Below are positions 9,262 through 17,712 of a stretch of DNA of 64,000 bases, one piece after another. The DNA is taken from assembly GCA_028283825.1 (NCBI GenBank), contig JAPWJW010000001.1, forward strand, positions 1,922,001-1,986,000, in the 5' to 3' direction. This stretch comes from Azospirillaceae bacterium (lineage in GTDB: Bacteria > Pseudomonadota > Alphaproteobacteria > Azospirillales > Azospirillaceae). The notes under the pieces are model-generated. The model saw nothing but the letters and a program-made list of their open reading frames with translations. It was not told where the DNA came from and ran no database searches. Within the stretch, counting starts at the first letter, position 1; each line of letters begins with the position of its first letter. Made by a program: the position numbers and the translations under genes.

Positions 9262-10185
9262 TCAGACCTCGCCGGTCAGTTCCGGCACGGCCTTGAACAG
9301 GTCGGCGACCAGGCCGTAGTCGGCGATCTGGAAGATCGGCGCCTCTTCGTCCTTGTTGATGGCGACGATGACCTTGCTGTCCTTCATGCCGGCCAGGTGC
9401 TGGATGGCGCCCGAGATGCCAACCGCGATGTACAGTTCCGGCGCCACGATCTTGCCGGTCTGACCGACCTGGTAGTCGTTGGGCACGAAGCCAGCATCCA
9501 CCGCCGCGCGGCTTGCGCCCACCGCCGCACCCAGCTTGTCGGCCAGGGCCTCCAGCAGGGGGAAGTTGTCGCCCGACTGCATGCCGCGACCGCCGGAGAC
9601 AATCACCCGCGCGCTGGTCAGCTCCGGCCGCTCCGACTTCGACACTTCCTGGCTGACGAACTTGGACAGGCCGGCGTCGCCCGTGCCGCTGGCGGCCTCG
9701 ACCGCCGCACTGCCGCCCGTGGCCGCCACCGGCTCGAACGCCGTGCCGCGCACGGTGGCCACCTTCACGGGGTCGATGGACTGCACCGTGGCGATGGCGT
9801 TGCCGGCATAGATCGGGCGGTTGAAGGTGTCGGGACCCTCCACCCCGATGATGTCGCTGATCTGCGCCACGTCCAGCAGGGCCGCCACGCGCGGCGCCAC
9901 GTTCTTGCCGAAGGTGGTGGAGGGCGCCAGCACGTGGCCGTAGCCACCGGCCTGGGTCAGGCTGACCACCAGCGGGGCCACGTTCTCCGCCAGGCCGTGG
10001 GCGTATTCCGCCCCATCGGCCACCAGCACCTTGGCAACACCGGCCACCTGGGCCGTGGCAGCACCGTCCTTGCCCAGCACCAGCACATGCACGTCGCCGC
10101 CGATCTTGGCCGCCGCCCCCAGGGTGGTCAGCGTCGGGGCCTTCACACCGTCCGTCGACGGCTCCGCGATAACAAGAATGGTCAT
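9262..10185 (-). CDS. etfA: electron transfer flavoprotein alpha subunit
   Basis: The FAD-binding subunit of ETF (307 residues), which takes electrons from acyl-CoA dehydrogenases and hands them to ETF-ubiquinone oxidoreductase. The C-terminal FAD domain shows the family signature: [32 protein letters not shown], then [13 protein letters not shown] and [10 protein letters not shown]. The N-terminal half is the usual Rossmann-like domain. It starts two bases after the etfB stop and ends just before a strong terminator, as last gene of the operon. Confidence 0.97.
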   Translation of the reverse strand: MTILVIAEPSTDGVKAPTLTTLGAAAKIGGDVHVLVLGKDGAATAQVAGVAKVLVADGAEYAHGLAENVAPLVVSLTQAGGYGHVLAPSTTFGKNVAPRVAALLDVAQISDIIGVEGPDTFNRPIYAGNAIATVQSIDPVKVATVRGTAFEPVAATGGSAAVEAASGTGDAGLSKFVSQEVSKSERPELTSARVIVSGGRGMQSGDNFPLLEALADKLGAAVGASRAAVDAGFVPNDYQVGQTGKIVAPELYIAVGISGAIQHLAGMKDSKVIVAINKDEEAPIFQIADYGLVADLFKAVPELTGEV

Positions 10186-10187
10186 GG

Positions 10188-10937
10188 TCAGATCACCCGC
10201 GCTTCGGTCTTCAGCTTGGCCACCAGTTCCGCAACGGAACCCACCTTCACCCCACCGGCGCGCTTGGGCGGCTCAACCACCTTCAGCGTCTTCAGGCGCG
10301 GGCTGAGGTCCACACCCAAGGATCCGGCATCCACCACCTCAAGCGGCTTCTTCTTCGCCTTCATGATGTTGGGCAGGGAGGCGTAGCGCGGCTCATTCAG
10401 GCGCAGGTCGGTGGTCACCACCGCCGGCAGCTTCAGCTCAACCGTCTCCAGGCCGCCGTCGATCTCGCGGGTCACGGCCACGGTGCCTTCAGCCGGCACC
10501 ACCTTGCTGGCGAAGGTGCCCTGGGCCCAGCCCAGCAATGCGGCCAGCATCTGGCCGGTCTGGTTGGCGTCGTCGTCGATCGCCTGCTTGCCCAGGATCA
10601 CCAGGCCGGGCTGTTCCTTCTCGGCCAGCGCCTTCAGCGCCTTGGCCACGCCCAGCGGCTGCGTCTCCGCATCGGTCTGCACCAGGATGGCGCGATCCGC
10701 ACCCATGGCCAACGCCGTGCGCAGCGTTTCCTGCGCCTGTGTCGGGCCCACGCTCACCACCACGATCTCGGTGGCCTTGCCCGCCTCTTTCAGGCGGACC
10801 GCCTCCTCAACCGCGATCTCGTCGAACGGGTTCATCGACATCTTGACGTTGGCCGTCTCAACACCCGTGCCGTCCGACTTCACACGGACCTTCACGTTGT
10901 AGTCAACGACCCGCTTGACCGCGACCAGGACCTTCAT
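10188..10937 (-). CDS. etfB: electron transfer flavoprotein beta subunit
   Basis: The AMP-binding subunit of ETF, 249 residues, the usual length. It begins [19 protein letters not shown] and contains [17 protein letters not shown] and [17 protein letters not shown], both hallmarks of EtfB. The frame is open seven codons further upstream, but ATG 10937 matches the conserved protein start. It sits between the acyl-CoA dehydrogenase gene (17 bases upstream) and etfA (two bases downstream), so the electron donor and acceptor are made together. Confidence 0.97.
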   Translation of the reverse strand: MKVLVAVKRVVDYNVKVRVKSDGTGVETANVKMSMNPFDEIAVEEAVRLKEAGKATEIVVVSVGPTQAQETLRTALAMGADRAILVQTDAETQPLGVAKALKALAEKEQPGLVILGKQAIDDDANQTGQMLAALLGWAQGTFASKVVPAEGTVAVTREIDGGLETVELKLPAVVTTDLRLNEPRYASLPNIMKAKKKPLEVVDAGSLGVDLSPRLKTLKVVEPPKRAGGVKVGSVAELVAKLKTEARVI

Positions 10938-10954
10938 GGCGACAGGCACCCTTC

Positions 10955-12082
10955 TCAAAGGTTGCGGGAAATCACCAGCTTCTGGATATCGCTGGTGCCC
11001 TCGTAAATCTGGCAGACGCGGACATCGCGATAGATGCGCTCCACCGGGAAATCATTGACGTAGCCATAGCCGCCCAGGGTCTGGATGGCGTCGGAACAGA
11101 CACGCTCCGCCATTTCCGAGGCGAACAGCTTGGCCATCGACGCCTCCGTCAAACAGGGCTGGCCGGCGTCGCGCAAGGCGGCGGCGTGCAGCACCAGCTG
11201 GCGCGCCGCCTCGATCCGGGTCGCCATGTCGGCCAGGCGGAAGGCCACGGCCTGGTGCGCGATGATGGCCACCCCCATGCTGGTGCGTTCGCGGGCATAG
11301 TCCCGTGCCGCCTCGAACGCCGCCTGGGCCATGCCCACCGCCTGGGCCGCGATGCCGACGCGCCCGCCTTCCAGGTTGGCCAGTGCGATGCGATAGCCCT
11401 GGCCCGCTTCGCCCAGCATCGCATCCGCCGGCACCCGCACATCCTCCAGCACGATGTGCGCGGTGTCGGAGCAGCGCTGGCCCAGCTTGTGCTCCAGCCG
11501 GGCCACGGTGTAGCCGGGGGTGTCGGTCGGCACCAGGAAGGCGGAGATGCCCTTCTTGCCGGCGGCAGGATCGGTGACGGCGAACACCAGGGCCACACCG
11601 GCGTTTTGGCCGTTGGTGATGAACTGCTTGGCGCCGTTGATGACATAGTGGTCGCCGTCGCGCACCGCCCGGGTCTTCAACGCCGAGGCATCGGACCCTG
11701 CCTGCGGTTCCGTCAGGCAGAAGGCGCCCAGTGCCTGGCCGGAGGCCAGGGCGCGCAGCCAGCGTTCCTTCTGCGCATCCGTCCCGAACTTCAGGATGGG
11801 GACGCAGCCGACGGAATTGTGCACGCTCATGATGGTGGAGATGGCGCCGTCACCGGCCGCGATCTCTTCAACCGCCAGCACGTAGGAAATGATGTCGGTG
11901 CCGGCGCCGCCCCAATCCTCCGGCACCAGCATGCCCAGCAGGCCGAGATCGCCCATCTCACGCAACTCGGCGGCCGGAAAGGCGCTGGTGCGGTCGCGCT
12001 CCGCCGCGCCGGGCGCCAGGCGCTCACGCGCAAACGCACGCGCCATGTCGCGCACCATGGCCTGTTCTTCGGTGATCAGCAC
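10955..12082 (-). CDS. acyl-CoA dehydrogenase (short-chain/butyryl type)
   Basis: A 375-residue flavoenzyme that introduces a trans-2 double bond into acyl-CoA and passes electrons to ETF. Both family signatures are intact: [15 protein letters not shown] (FAD contact) and [16 protein letters not shown]. The C-terminal IYEGTSDIQ contains the catalytic Glu position of the short-chain acyl-CoA dehydrogenases. The chain-length or branched-chain preference cannot be set by eye. It is the first gene of the operon with etfB-etfA and is divergent from an AraC regulator 136 bases away, the likely controller. Confidence 0.95.
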   Translation of the reverse strand: MLITEEQAMVRDMARAFARERLAPGAAERDRTSAFPAAELREMGDLGLLGMLVPEDWGGAGTDIISYVLAVEEIAAGDGAISTIMSVHNSVGCVPILKFGTDAQKERWLRALASGQALGAFCLTEPQAGSDASALKTRAVRDGDHYVINGAKQFITNGQNAGVALVFAVTDPAAGKKGISAFLVPTDTPGYTVARLEHKLGQRCSDTAHIVLEDVRVPADAMLGEAGQGYRIALANLEGGRVGIAAQAVGMAQAAFEAARDYARERTSMGVAIIAHQAVAFRLADMATRIEAARQLVLHAAALRDAGQPCLTEASMAKLFASEMAERVCSDAIQTLGGYGYVNDFPVERIYRDVRVCQIYEGTSDIQKLVISRNL

Positions 12083-12152
12083 GGGGCGGTTTCCTCCCTA
12101 AACCCGGGCCATGAAGCCCTCTGCGGGCTTCCAATTGGCGGCAACCTTAGAC

Positions 12153-12199
12153 ATGATCGATCCAATCGTGAATGATCAAGATTGTTAAATTTTATGATC
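12153..12199 (+). promoter_or_regulatory. Three ATGATC repeats between divergent genes
   Basis: ATGATC occurs at 12153, 12172 and 12194, so roughly two helical turns apart, within an AT-rich stretch just before the AraC-family start codon and upstream of the acyl-CoA dehydrogenase. Helically phased direct repeats are what AraC-type proteins bind, so this is a candidate operator for the divergent pair. This is an inference from spacing only. Confidence 0.45.
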
Positions 12200-12218
12200 G
12201 TTTTTGTCAATTTCGCAC

Positions 12219-13220
12219 ATGGATAAGGCCAGCGTCGCGCCATACTTCGTGGCGGCGGCCTTGGCCTGCGCCACCGAGCGAGGGCTGGATGCCGCCCCCC
12301 TGATCCGCAAGGCCGGGCTGGGCGCCCCGGGTGCCCGCGTGCCGGTGGCGGCCTATGGCGCCCTGCTGCGCCTGCTGGCCCAAGTGCTGGATGACGAGTT
12401 CTTCGGCCAGGACGCGCGCCGCATGAAGATCGGCACCTTCTCCATCATCTGCCTGCTGGCCCTGGGCGGGCGCGATCTGGGCCGCGCGCTGGAGCTGGCG
12501 GTCCGCGCCTACAATACCGTGTTCGACGGCCTGCGCGTCACCATCATCCGCCAAGGCCGGCAAGCCGGGTTGGAAATCCGCCCCACCGTGCCCGGCCGTC
12601 CGCCGTCCATGTTCGGGCAGGAGACGTTGCTGACCTATCTGCACGGCCTGGCCTGCTGGCTGGTGCGGCGGCGCATCCCCATCACCGCCGCCGATTTCGC
12701 CTATGCCGCCCCGCCGCATGCCGAGGAATACCGGGTGGTCTACAGCTCATCCCTGCGCTTCGGCCGGGACGCCACCCGCCTGTGGTTCGACGACGCCTTG
12801 CTGGCCCTGCCGGTGGCCCAGGATTCCCGCACGGCGGTGGCCTTCCTGACCAAGGCGCCGGAGAACTTCCTGGTGCGCTACCGCAACCCCGACAGCTACG
12901 CCCGGCGCGTGCGCCAGTTGCTGGACCGCACGCCGCCCGTCGAGTGGCCGGATTTCGAGACGGTGGCCCAGACCCTGCGCTGTTCCCCCGCCACCCTGCG
13001 CCGCGGCCTGGCGCAGGAGGGCCAGCCCTTCCAGGGCCTCAAGGACGATCTGCGCCGTGCCCTGGCCGTGACGGCGCTGGCCGGCGGCACGGAACCCATC
13101 GCCGACCTGGCGGCGCGCTTAGGGTTTGCTGAGCCCAGCGCCTTCCACCGCGCCTTCCGCAAATGGACAGGCCTGGCACCCGGCGCCTTCCGGACCATGC
13201 GGAGCGTCGAAGATACTTAG
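12219..13220 (+). CDS. AraC family transcriptional regulator
   Basis: A 333-residue regulator. The N-terminal about 190 residues resemble the AraC-type arabinose-binding-like domain (PF12625 style, as in OruR relatives). The C-terminal about 90 residues are the double helix-turn-helix, with TVAQTLRCSPATLRRGLAQEG and IADLAARLGFAEPSAFHRAFRKWTG. ATG 12219 is chosen; a TTG five codons upstream is possible but has no better ribosome site. Its divergent placement beside the acyl-CoA dehydrogenase-ETF operon suggests that it activates it in response to a fatty or branched acid. The effector is unknown. Confidence 0.93.
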   Translation: MDKASVAPYFVAAALACATERGLDAAPLIRKAGLGAPGARVPVAAYGALLRLLAQVLDDEFFGQDARRMKIGTFSIICLLALGGRDLGRALELAVRAYNTVFDGLRVTIIRQGRQAGLEIRPTVPGRPPSMFGQETLLTYLHGLACWLVRRRIPITAADFAYAAPPHAEEYRVVYSSSLRFGRDATRLWFDDALLALPVAQDSRTAVAFLTKAPENFLVRYRNPDSYARRVRQLLDRTPPVEWPDFETVAQTLRCSPATLRRGLAQEGQPFQGLKDDLRRALAVTALAGGTEPIADLAARLGFAEPSAFHRAFRKWTGLAPGAFRTMRSVEDT

Positions 13221-13237
13221 CGAATTGGATTAGTGTC

Positions 13238-13266
13238 TTGACGGCGGGGCGGAATTCGCATTACTT
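13238..13266 (+). promoter_or_regulatory. Candidate sigma-70 promoter for arsR-type gene
   Basis: TTGACG (13238-13243) is followed after 17 bases by TTACTT (13261-13266). The -35 is near perfect and the -10 is weak. The expected transcription start falls on or next to the ATG at 13273, so the message could be leaderless; no ribosome-binding site is seen in front of the ATG. Confidence 0.5.
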
Positions 13267-13280
13267 AGCCATATGGCTAA
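13265..13280. promoter_or_regulatory. 16-bp perfect palindrome over the arsR-type start codon
   Basis: TTAGCCATATGGCTAA is a perfect 16-bp inverted repeat. It covers the end of the putative -10 and the ATG (13273-13275) of the ArsR-family gene. Small winged-helix repressors of this family bind such symmetric sites, so this is the likely autoregulatory operator of the two-gene unit. Confidence 0.7.
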
Positions 13281-13614
13281 CCTAGATCAAATCTTCCATT
13301 CGCTCTCGGACGGCACGCGCCGCGCCGTGATCGCGCAACTCGCCAGTGGCCCCGCCAGCATCGGTGACCTCGCGCGGCACCATCCCATGGCCCTGCCCAG
13401 CTTCATGAAGCACATCCGGGTGCTGGAAGAGAGCGACCTGGTCATCTCGCGGAAAACCGGCCGTGTCCGGATGTGCGAACTGCGCCCTGACGCGCTGGTG
13501 GCCGCGCAAGGCTGGCTGGAACAGGAACGGCGCCGGTGGGGGACCCGCCTGGATCAACTCGACACCTTCATTGAAGCCCTGGCCACAAAGGAACAGACCG
13601 ATGGAAAAGAATGA
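13273..13614 (+). CDS. ArsR family winged-helix repressor
   Basis: A 113-residue protein with the ArsR/SmtB-type fold seen in repressors paired with AHSA1 proteins: [20 protein letters not shown], then the recognition helix [20 protein letters not shown] and the wing [12 protein letters not shown]. No metal-binding Cys cluster (ELCVCDL type) is present, so it is not an arsenic or zinc sensor. It overlaps the next gene by 14 bases, and a palindrome covers its own start codon. It probably represses its own operon; the signal is unknown. Confidence 0.92.
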   Translation: MANLDQIFHSLSDGTRRAVIAQLASGPASIGDLARHHPMALPSFMKHIRVLEESDLVISRKTGRVRMCELRPDALVAAQGWLEQERRRWGTRLDQLDTFIEALATKEQTDGKE

Positions 13615-14068
13615 CGACCTCGACCTTCTGCTGGAGCGTATCGTGAAGGCCACGCCGGCCCAGCTGTGGCGCGCCTGGACAGAGCCGGAATTGCTGAAGC
13701 AATGGTTCGCGCCCAAGCCCAACGGCGTGGCCAAGGCGACCATCGACCTGAAACCCGGCGGCGTGTTCAACGTCGTCATGCAGTCACCGGAAGGGATCGC
13801 CTTCCCCGAAATGCCGGGCTGCATCCTGGTCGTCGAACCGCAGCGCCGCCTGGTCTGGACCGACGGCCTCGGGCCCCTGTTCAGGCCAAACGCGGACGCC
13901 TTCATGACGGCGGAAATCACCATGGAAGCGGTGGAGGGCGGAACGCGCTACCGGGCGCTCATACGGCATAAAAACCCGGAAGACCGGAAGAAGCACGAGG
14001 ACATGGGCTTCTTCCAGGGTTGGGGCATCTGCCTGACGCAACTGGACGCGTTCGCCTCGGAACTCTGA
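13601..14068 (+). CDS. SRPBCC (AHSA1-type) domain protein
   Basis: A 155-residue protein of the AHSA1/START-like fold, with the signature [16 protein letters not shown], then the internal [12 protein letters not shown] and the C-terminal [12 protein letters not shown]. These small cavity proteins form pairs with ArsR-type repressors in many bacteria; the ligand is generally unknown. The start codon ATG 13601 lies inside the end of the repressor gene, so the two are translationally coupled. The stop lies two bases before the convergent end of the chemosensory operon. Confidence 0.9.
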   Translation: MEKNDDLDLLLERIVKATPAQLWRAWTEPELLKQWFAPKPNGVAKATIDLKPGGVFNVVMQSPEGIAFPEMPGCILVVEPQRRLVWTDGLGPLFRPNADAFMTAEITMEAVEGGTRYRALIRHKNPEDRKKHEDMGFFQGWGICLTQLDAFASEL

Positions 14069-14070
14069 GA

Positions 14071-16635
14071 CTATTTCAGCGCCGGTCCCGGCGGCGGGGC
14101 GGCCAGCAGGACGGCCACCGCCGCGGCCGGCAGGGGGCGGCTGTAGAGATAGCCCTGGATCTCGTCACAGCAAAGGGTGTGCAGCAACTTGGCCTGCTCC
14201 GGCGTTTCCACGCCTTCCGCCACCACCGTCAGGCCCAGGCTGTGGGCCAGCGAGATGATGGTGGAGACGATGGTGGTGTCCTCCGCGCTGTCCTTGATGC
14301 TGGCCACGAAAGCCTTGTCGATCTTCAGGGCGGTCAGCGGCAGGCGGGCGATGTAGGCCAGCGAGGAATAACCCGTGCCGAAATCGTCGATGAAGACGTG
14401 CAGGCCCATGTCGCGCAGGGCGGCCACCTTGGGGATGTAGGTGCGGATGTCGCGCATCAGCACGCTTTCCGTGATCTCCACATCCAGGCAGGCACGCGCC
14501 GCCTCATCCCGCGCCAGGCGGGCCGTCATGGCATCGACGAAATCATCGCGGCTGAGCTGGATGGAGGAAACGTTGACGGCGATGCGGGGCGGGTTCAGGC
14601 CCTGGTCCCGCCAGGCCCGGAAATCCACCACCGCCTGGTCCATCACCCAGGCGCCGACCTCATGGATCAGGCCCAATTCTTCCAGCAGGGGGATGAATTC
14701 CCCCGGGCCGACCAGGCCGCCACCCGGCTCGTTCCAGCGGATCAGCGCCTCCAGCCCGGTGATGCGGCCGTCACGCAGGTCGATCTTGGGCTGGTAGTGC
14801 AGGACGAACTGGTCATGGTCCAGGGCGGTGCGCAACTGCGTCTCCCGCCGCAGTTCCTGGGTCATGTGCTTGTTCATGCCGGCGGCGTAGAACAACAGGC
14901 GCTCCCGCGTGTCCTTGGCCTTCTTCAGCGCCATCTCGGCATGGGCGTACAGGGTCTCGCCGTCCTGGGCGTCGTCGGGGAACAGGGCCGCCCCCACGCG
15001 GGCCGACAGGCGCAGTTGTTCGCCGCCCGCCTCGAACAGCGGGTCGAACACCGGCAGGATGCGCTCCCGCACCTGATGCAGCACGTCGGCGGCACTTTTC
15101 ATGTCGGGCAGCATCAGGGCGAAACAGTCCGCCCCCATGCGGCCCAGGGCGTCGGTGTTGGCCGCCACCGCCGCCAGCCGGCCGGCGACCAGGCGCAGGA
15201 CCTCGTCCCCGATGTCCAGGCCCAAACTGTCGTTGATGCCGCGGAAGCGTTCCAGATCCACCAGCACGACGGCCATGCGCCGTTCCTGGTGCGCCGCGTT
15301 CAGGTGCTGCGACAGGCGGTCGGTGAACAGGCGCCGGTTGGCCAAGCCCGTCAGCCCGTCATAAAAGGCCAGGTAATCCAGCCGCCGGGCGTTGTGCAGA
15401 TGGTCCAGCGCGAAGGAGATGTTGCCCGCCATCTCACGCAGCAGCGCCACCTCCTGGGCATCGAACCGGTCCTTTTCCGCGGCGGACAGCACCATGACGC
15501 CGACGGCGACCCCGCCGGTCAGCAAGGGCAGCACCAGGGTGGTCAGCCCATCGATGCCGTCGCAGGCCGCCACCGGCACCAGATCCTGCAGCACGGCGGA
15601 GATCGCCTGCGCCAGGGTGTCGCCCCGGGTGGCCGCGTCGCCAGCCGTGTCCAGGCTGACGGCCACCGGCAGCAGGGCGCCCAAATCCACGCCGTTGGCC
15701 ACCGCCGGCACGATGCGGCCGCTGTCCAGCAGGCCGATCCAGGCCTCGCCGAACTGGCCTTGGCCGGTGGCGATGCGGCAAGCGTCGTCAAACAGCTGGG
15801 TCTGGTCGCGCACCCGCACGATCAGGGCGTTGACGCCGCTCAGCACCGCGTGGATGCGGGTCAGGCGGGCGATACGCTCCTCCATCCGCATGCGGTCGGT
15901 GATGTCGCGGGCGATGCCCACCAGGCCGTTGTTCTCCCCGTGCTCACCGATCACGGGCGCCAGGGTGGCGGCCATCCAGCGGTCGCCATGCCGTTCCACC
16001 GCGTCCACCACCGCCCGCCCGGTGCGCATGATCATGCGCTCGCGCGCCTCGATCGGCCGGGCGCGCTCAGGCTCGATGAAATCGCGCACCCTCTGGCCCA
16101 AGGCGGCGGCCGGGTCGCGCAGGCCCAGCTGGCGCCCGGCGGCACGGTTGACGCGCAGGAAGCGGTGCTGCTTGTCCTTGAAGAAAATCGCCTCGGGCAC
16201 GCTGTCCATCAGATGGCGCAGCAGCCGCTGTTCCTCCAGCAGGGCGCGGTGCAGGTCGAAATGCTGCACCGCCTTGTGCACCACCTGGCGCAGTTCCTGG
16301 GGGTTCCAGGGTTTGGTGACATAACCGAAGATCTGGCCCTTGTTGACGGCGGCCACCACCGCCTCCAGATCGGAATATCCCGTGAACAGGATGCGGGGCG
16401 CATCCGTCATGCGGCTGGCGATGCCGAGAAACTCATGCCCGTTCAGGCCGGGCATGCGCTGGTCGGAGATGATGGCCGAAATGTCGGCCTCTTCCTCCAC
16501 CAGTTTCAGCGCCGCCTCGGGCGAGGTTTGCAGCAGGACGCGATACTCATCATCGAACAGGTCTTCCATGGCCGCCAGAACCTGGGGCTCATCATCAACC
16601 ACGAGGATGGTTTTCGCGTCCGTGCGGTGCGGCAT
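14071..16635 (-). CDS. REC-PAS-GAF-GGDEF-EAL response regulator (predicted c-di-GMP phosphodiesterase)
   Basis: An 854-residue output protein, last gene of the chemosensory operon. Domains in order: receiver (about 9-125, phospho-acceptor D58 in SDQRMP), PAS (about 140-255), GAF (about 270-420), GGDEF (about 425-585) and EAL (about 605-845). The GGDEF signature is replaced by GADCF (501-505), so cyclase activity is unlikely. The EAL domain keeps its catalytic residues: EAL (629-631), VNVSSIQL, VEITES, IDDFGTGYSSL, LKIDKAFV, VVAEGVE and QGYLYSRPL. It should therefore hydrolyse c-di-GMP, possibly with the GGDEF as GTP-sensing module. The receiver is a good target for CheA, three bases upstream-neighbour cheB being co-transcribed. 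Confidence 0.93.
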   Translation of the reverse strand: MPHRTDAKTILVVDDEPQVLAAMEDLFDDEYRVLLQTSPEAALKLVEEEADISAIISDQRMPGLNGHEFLGIASRMTDAPRILFTGYSDLEAVVAAVNKGQIFGYVTKPWNPQELRQVVHKAVQHFDLHRALLEEQRLLRHLMDSVPEAIFFKDKQHRFLRVNRAAGRQLGLRDPAAALGQRVRDFIEPERARPIEARERMIMRTGRAVVDAVERHGDRWMAATLAPVIGEHGENNGLVGIARDITDRMRMEERIARLTRIHAVLSGVNALIVRVRDQTQLFDDACRIATGQGQFGEAWIGLLDSGRIVPAVANGVDLGALLPVAVSLDTAGDAATRGDTLAQAISAVLQDLVPVAACDGIDGLTTLVLPLLTGGVAVGVMVLSAAEKDRFDAQEVALLREMAGNISFALDHLHNARRLDYLAFYDGLTGLANRRLFTDRLSQHLNAAHQERRMAVVLVDLERFRGINDSLGLDIGDEVLRLVAGRLAAVAANTDALGRMGADCFALMLPDMKSAADVLHQVRERILPVFDPLFEAGGEQLRLSARVGAALFPDDAQDGETLYAHAEMALKKAKDTRERLLFYAAGMNKHMTQELRRETQLRTALDHDQFVLHYQPKIDLRDGRITGLEALIRWNEPGGGLVGPGEFIPLLEELGLIHEVGAWVMDQAVVDFRAWRDQGLNPPRIAVNVSSIQLSRDDFVDAMTARLARDEAARACLDVEITESVLMRDIRTYIPKVAALRDMGLHVFIDDFGTGYSSLAYIARLPLTALKIDKAFVASIKDSAEDTTIVSTIISLAHSLGLTVVAEGVETPEQAKLLHTLCCDEIQGYLYSRPLPAAAVAVLLAAPPPGPALK

Positions 16636-16638
16636 CGC

Positions 16639-17700
16639 CTATTTTTCCTCCGCCTTTCGCCCCAGGGTGACCAGACGGGTCGCGATCTCCTCGGGTTTCA
16701 GCACCGAGGTGGCGCCACCCAGCGCGATGGCCGCACCCGGCATGCCGTGGACGATGCTGCTTTCCTTGTTCTGGGCGAAGGTCATGGCCCCGGCGTCGCG
16801 CATCTCACGCAGTTCCAGGGCACCGTCCACCCCCATGCCGGACAGCAGCACGCCCACGGCGCGGGCGCCGTGCACGCGGTTGACCGACCGGAAGAAATAG
16901 GAGACGGCGGGCCGCGCGCTGTTCTCCGGCGGGCCGGCGTCCAGCTTGATGGTGCCGTCGTTCGCCAGACCCATGTGGGCGTTGTCGGGTGCCAGGTAGA
17001 AATGGCCGGGCAGCGGCACCTCACCGGCCTTGGCCACGTGCACCGGCAAGGCGGAGCCGCTGGCCAGCCAGTCGGCGAAGCCGCTGACGAAACCGGGGGA
17101 GATGTGCTGCACCGCCATCAGCGGGATGGGGAAACCCGCCGGCAGTCCCGCCAGGATGGCCTGCAGGGCGACGGGACCGCCCGTGCTGGCGCCGATGGCG
17201 ATGACCGCGGGGCGCGTGCCGGACGGCATCGCCACCTCCGGCATGGGGCGGAGGACCGCCTCGGGCCGGGGCAGCTTGGCCGGGTTGACCCAGCGGCGCA
17301 CCACCTTGACCTCGGCCATCAGGCGCACGGTCTGCGCCAGCTCCGCCGCCTCGATCGCCTGGCGAGGATGGCCCACGCCCACCGGACGGTGCACGAAGGC
17401 CACGGCACCGGCGTCCAGCGCGCGGAAGGTGGCGGCCACGTGGTCGCTCATCGTGCTGCTGACCACCACGATGGGGCATGGCGTCTCTTCCATGATGCGG
17501 CGGGTGGCGGCCAGGCCCCCCAGGCGCGGCATATGGATGTCCATCGTCACCACGTCGGGACGATGCCGGGCCACGGCCTCCACCGCCTGCAAACCGTCGA
17601 CAGCGATCGCCACCACCTCGATGTCGGGTTCAGCCGACAGGATGGCGACCAGGTATTCACGCAACGTGGGGGAGTCTTCAGCGACGACAACCCGGATCAT
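16639..17700 (-). CDS. cheB: chemotaxis methylesterase CheB
   Basis: A 353-residue two-domain protein that removes methyl groups from (and deamidates) chemoreceptors. The receiver domain (1-115) has its phospho-acceptor D54 in TMDIHMP. The esterase domain (about 165-345) has the catalytic triad: Ser172 in GASTGG, His199 in VQHI and Asp292 in SGMGVDG. It sits between cheA (12 bases) and the EAL regulator (three bases). In Wsp-type systems the equivalent WspF sets the adaptation state; that role is expected here. Confidence 0.97.
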   Translation of the reverse strand: MIRVVVAEDSPTLREYLVAILSAEPDIEVVAIAVDGLQAVEAVARHRPDVVTMDIHMPRLGGLAATRRIMEETPCPIVVVSSTMSDHVAATFRALDAGAVAFVHRPVGVGHPRQAIEAAELAQTVRLMAEVKVVRRWVNPAKLPRPEAVLRPMPEVAMPSGTRPAVIAIGASTGGPVALQAILAGLPAGFPIPLMAVQHISPGFVSGFADWLASGSALPVHVAKAGEVPLPGHFYLAPDNAHMGLANDGTIKLDAGPPENSARPAVSYFFRSVNRVHGARAVGVLLSGMGVDGALELREMRDAGAMTFAQNKESSIVHGMPGAAIALGGATSVLKPEEIATRLVTLGRKAEEK

Positions 17701-17712
17701 AAACAGTGTCCC

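Noticed and set aside
12204-12218. TTG start for the AraC gene
   Set aside because: ATG 12219 is five codons further in and no ribosome site favours the TTG.
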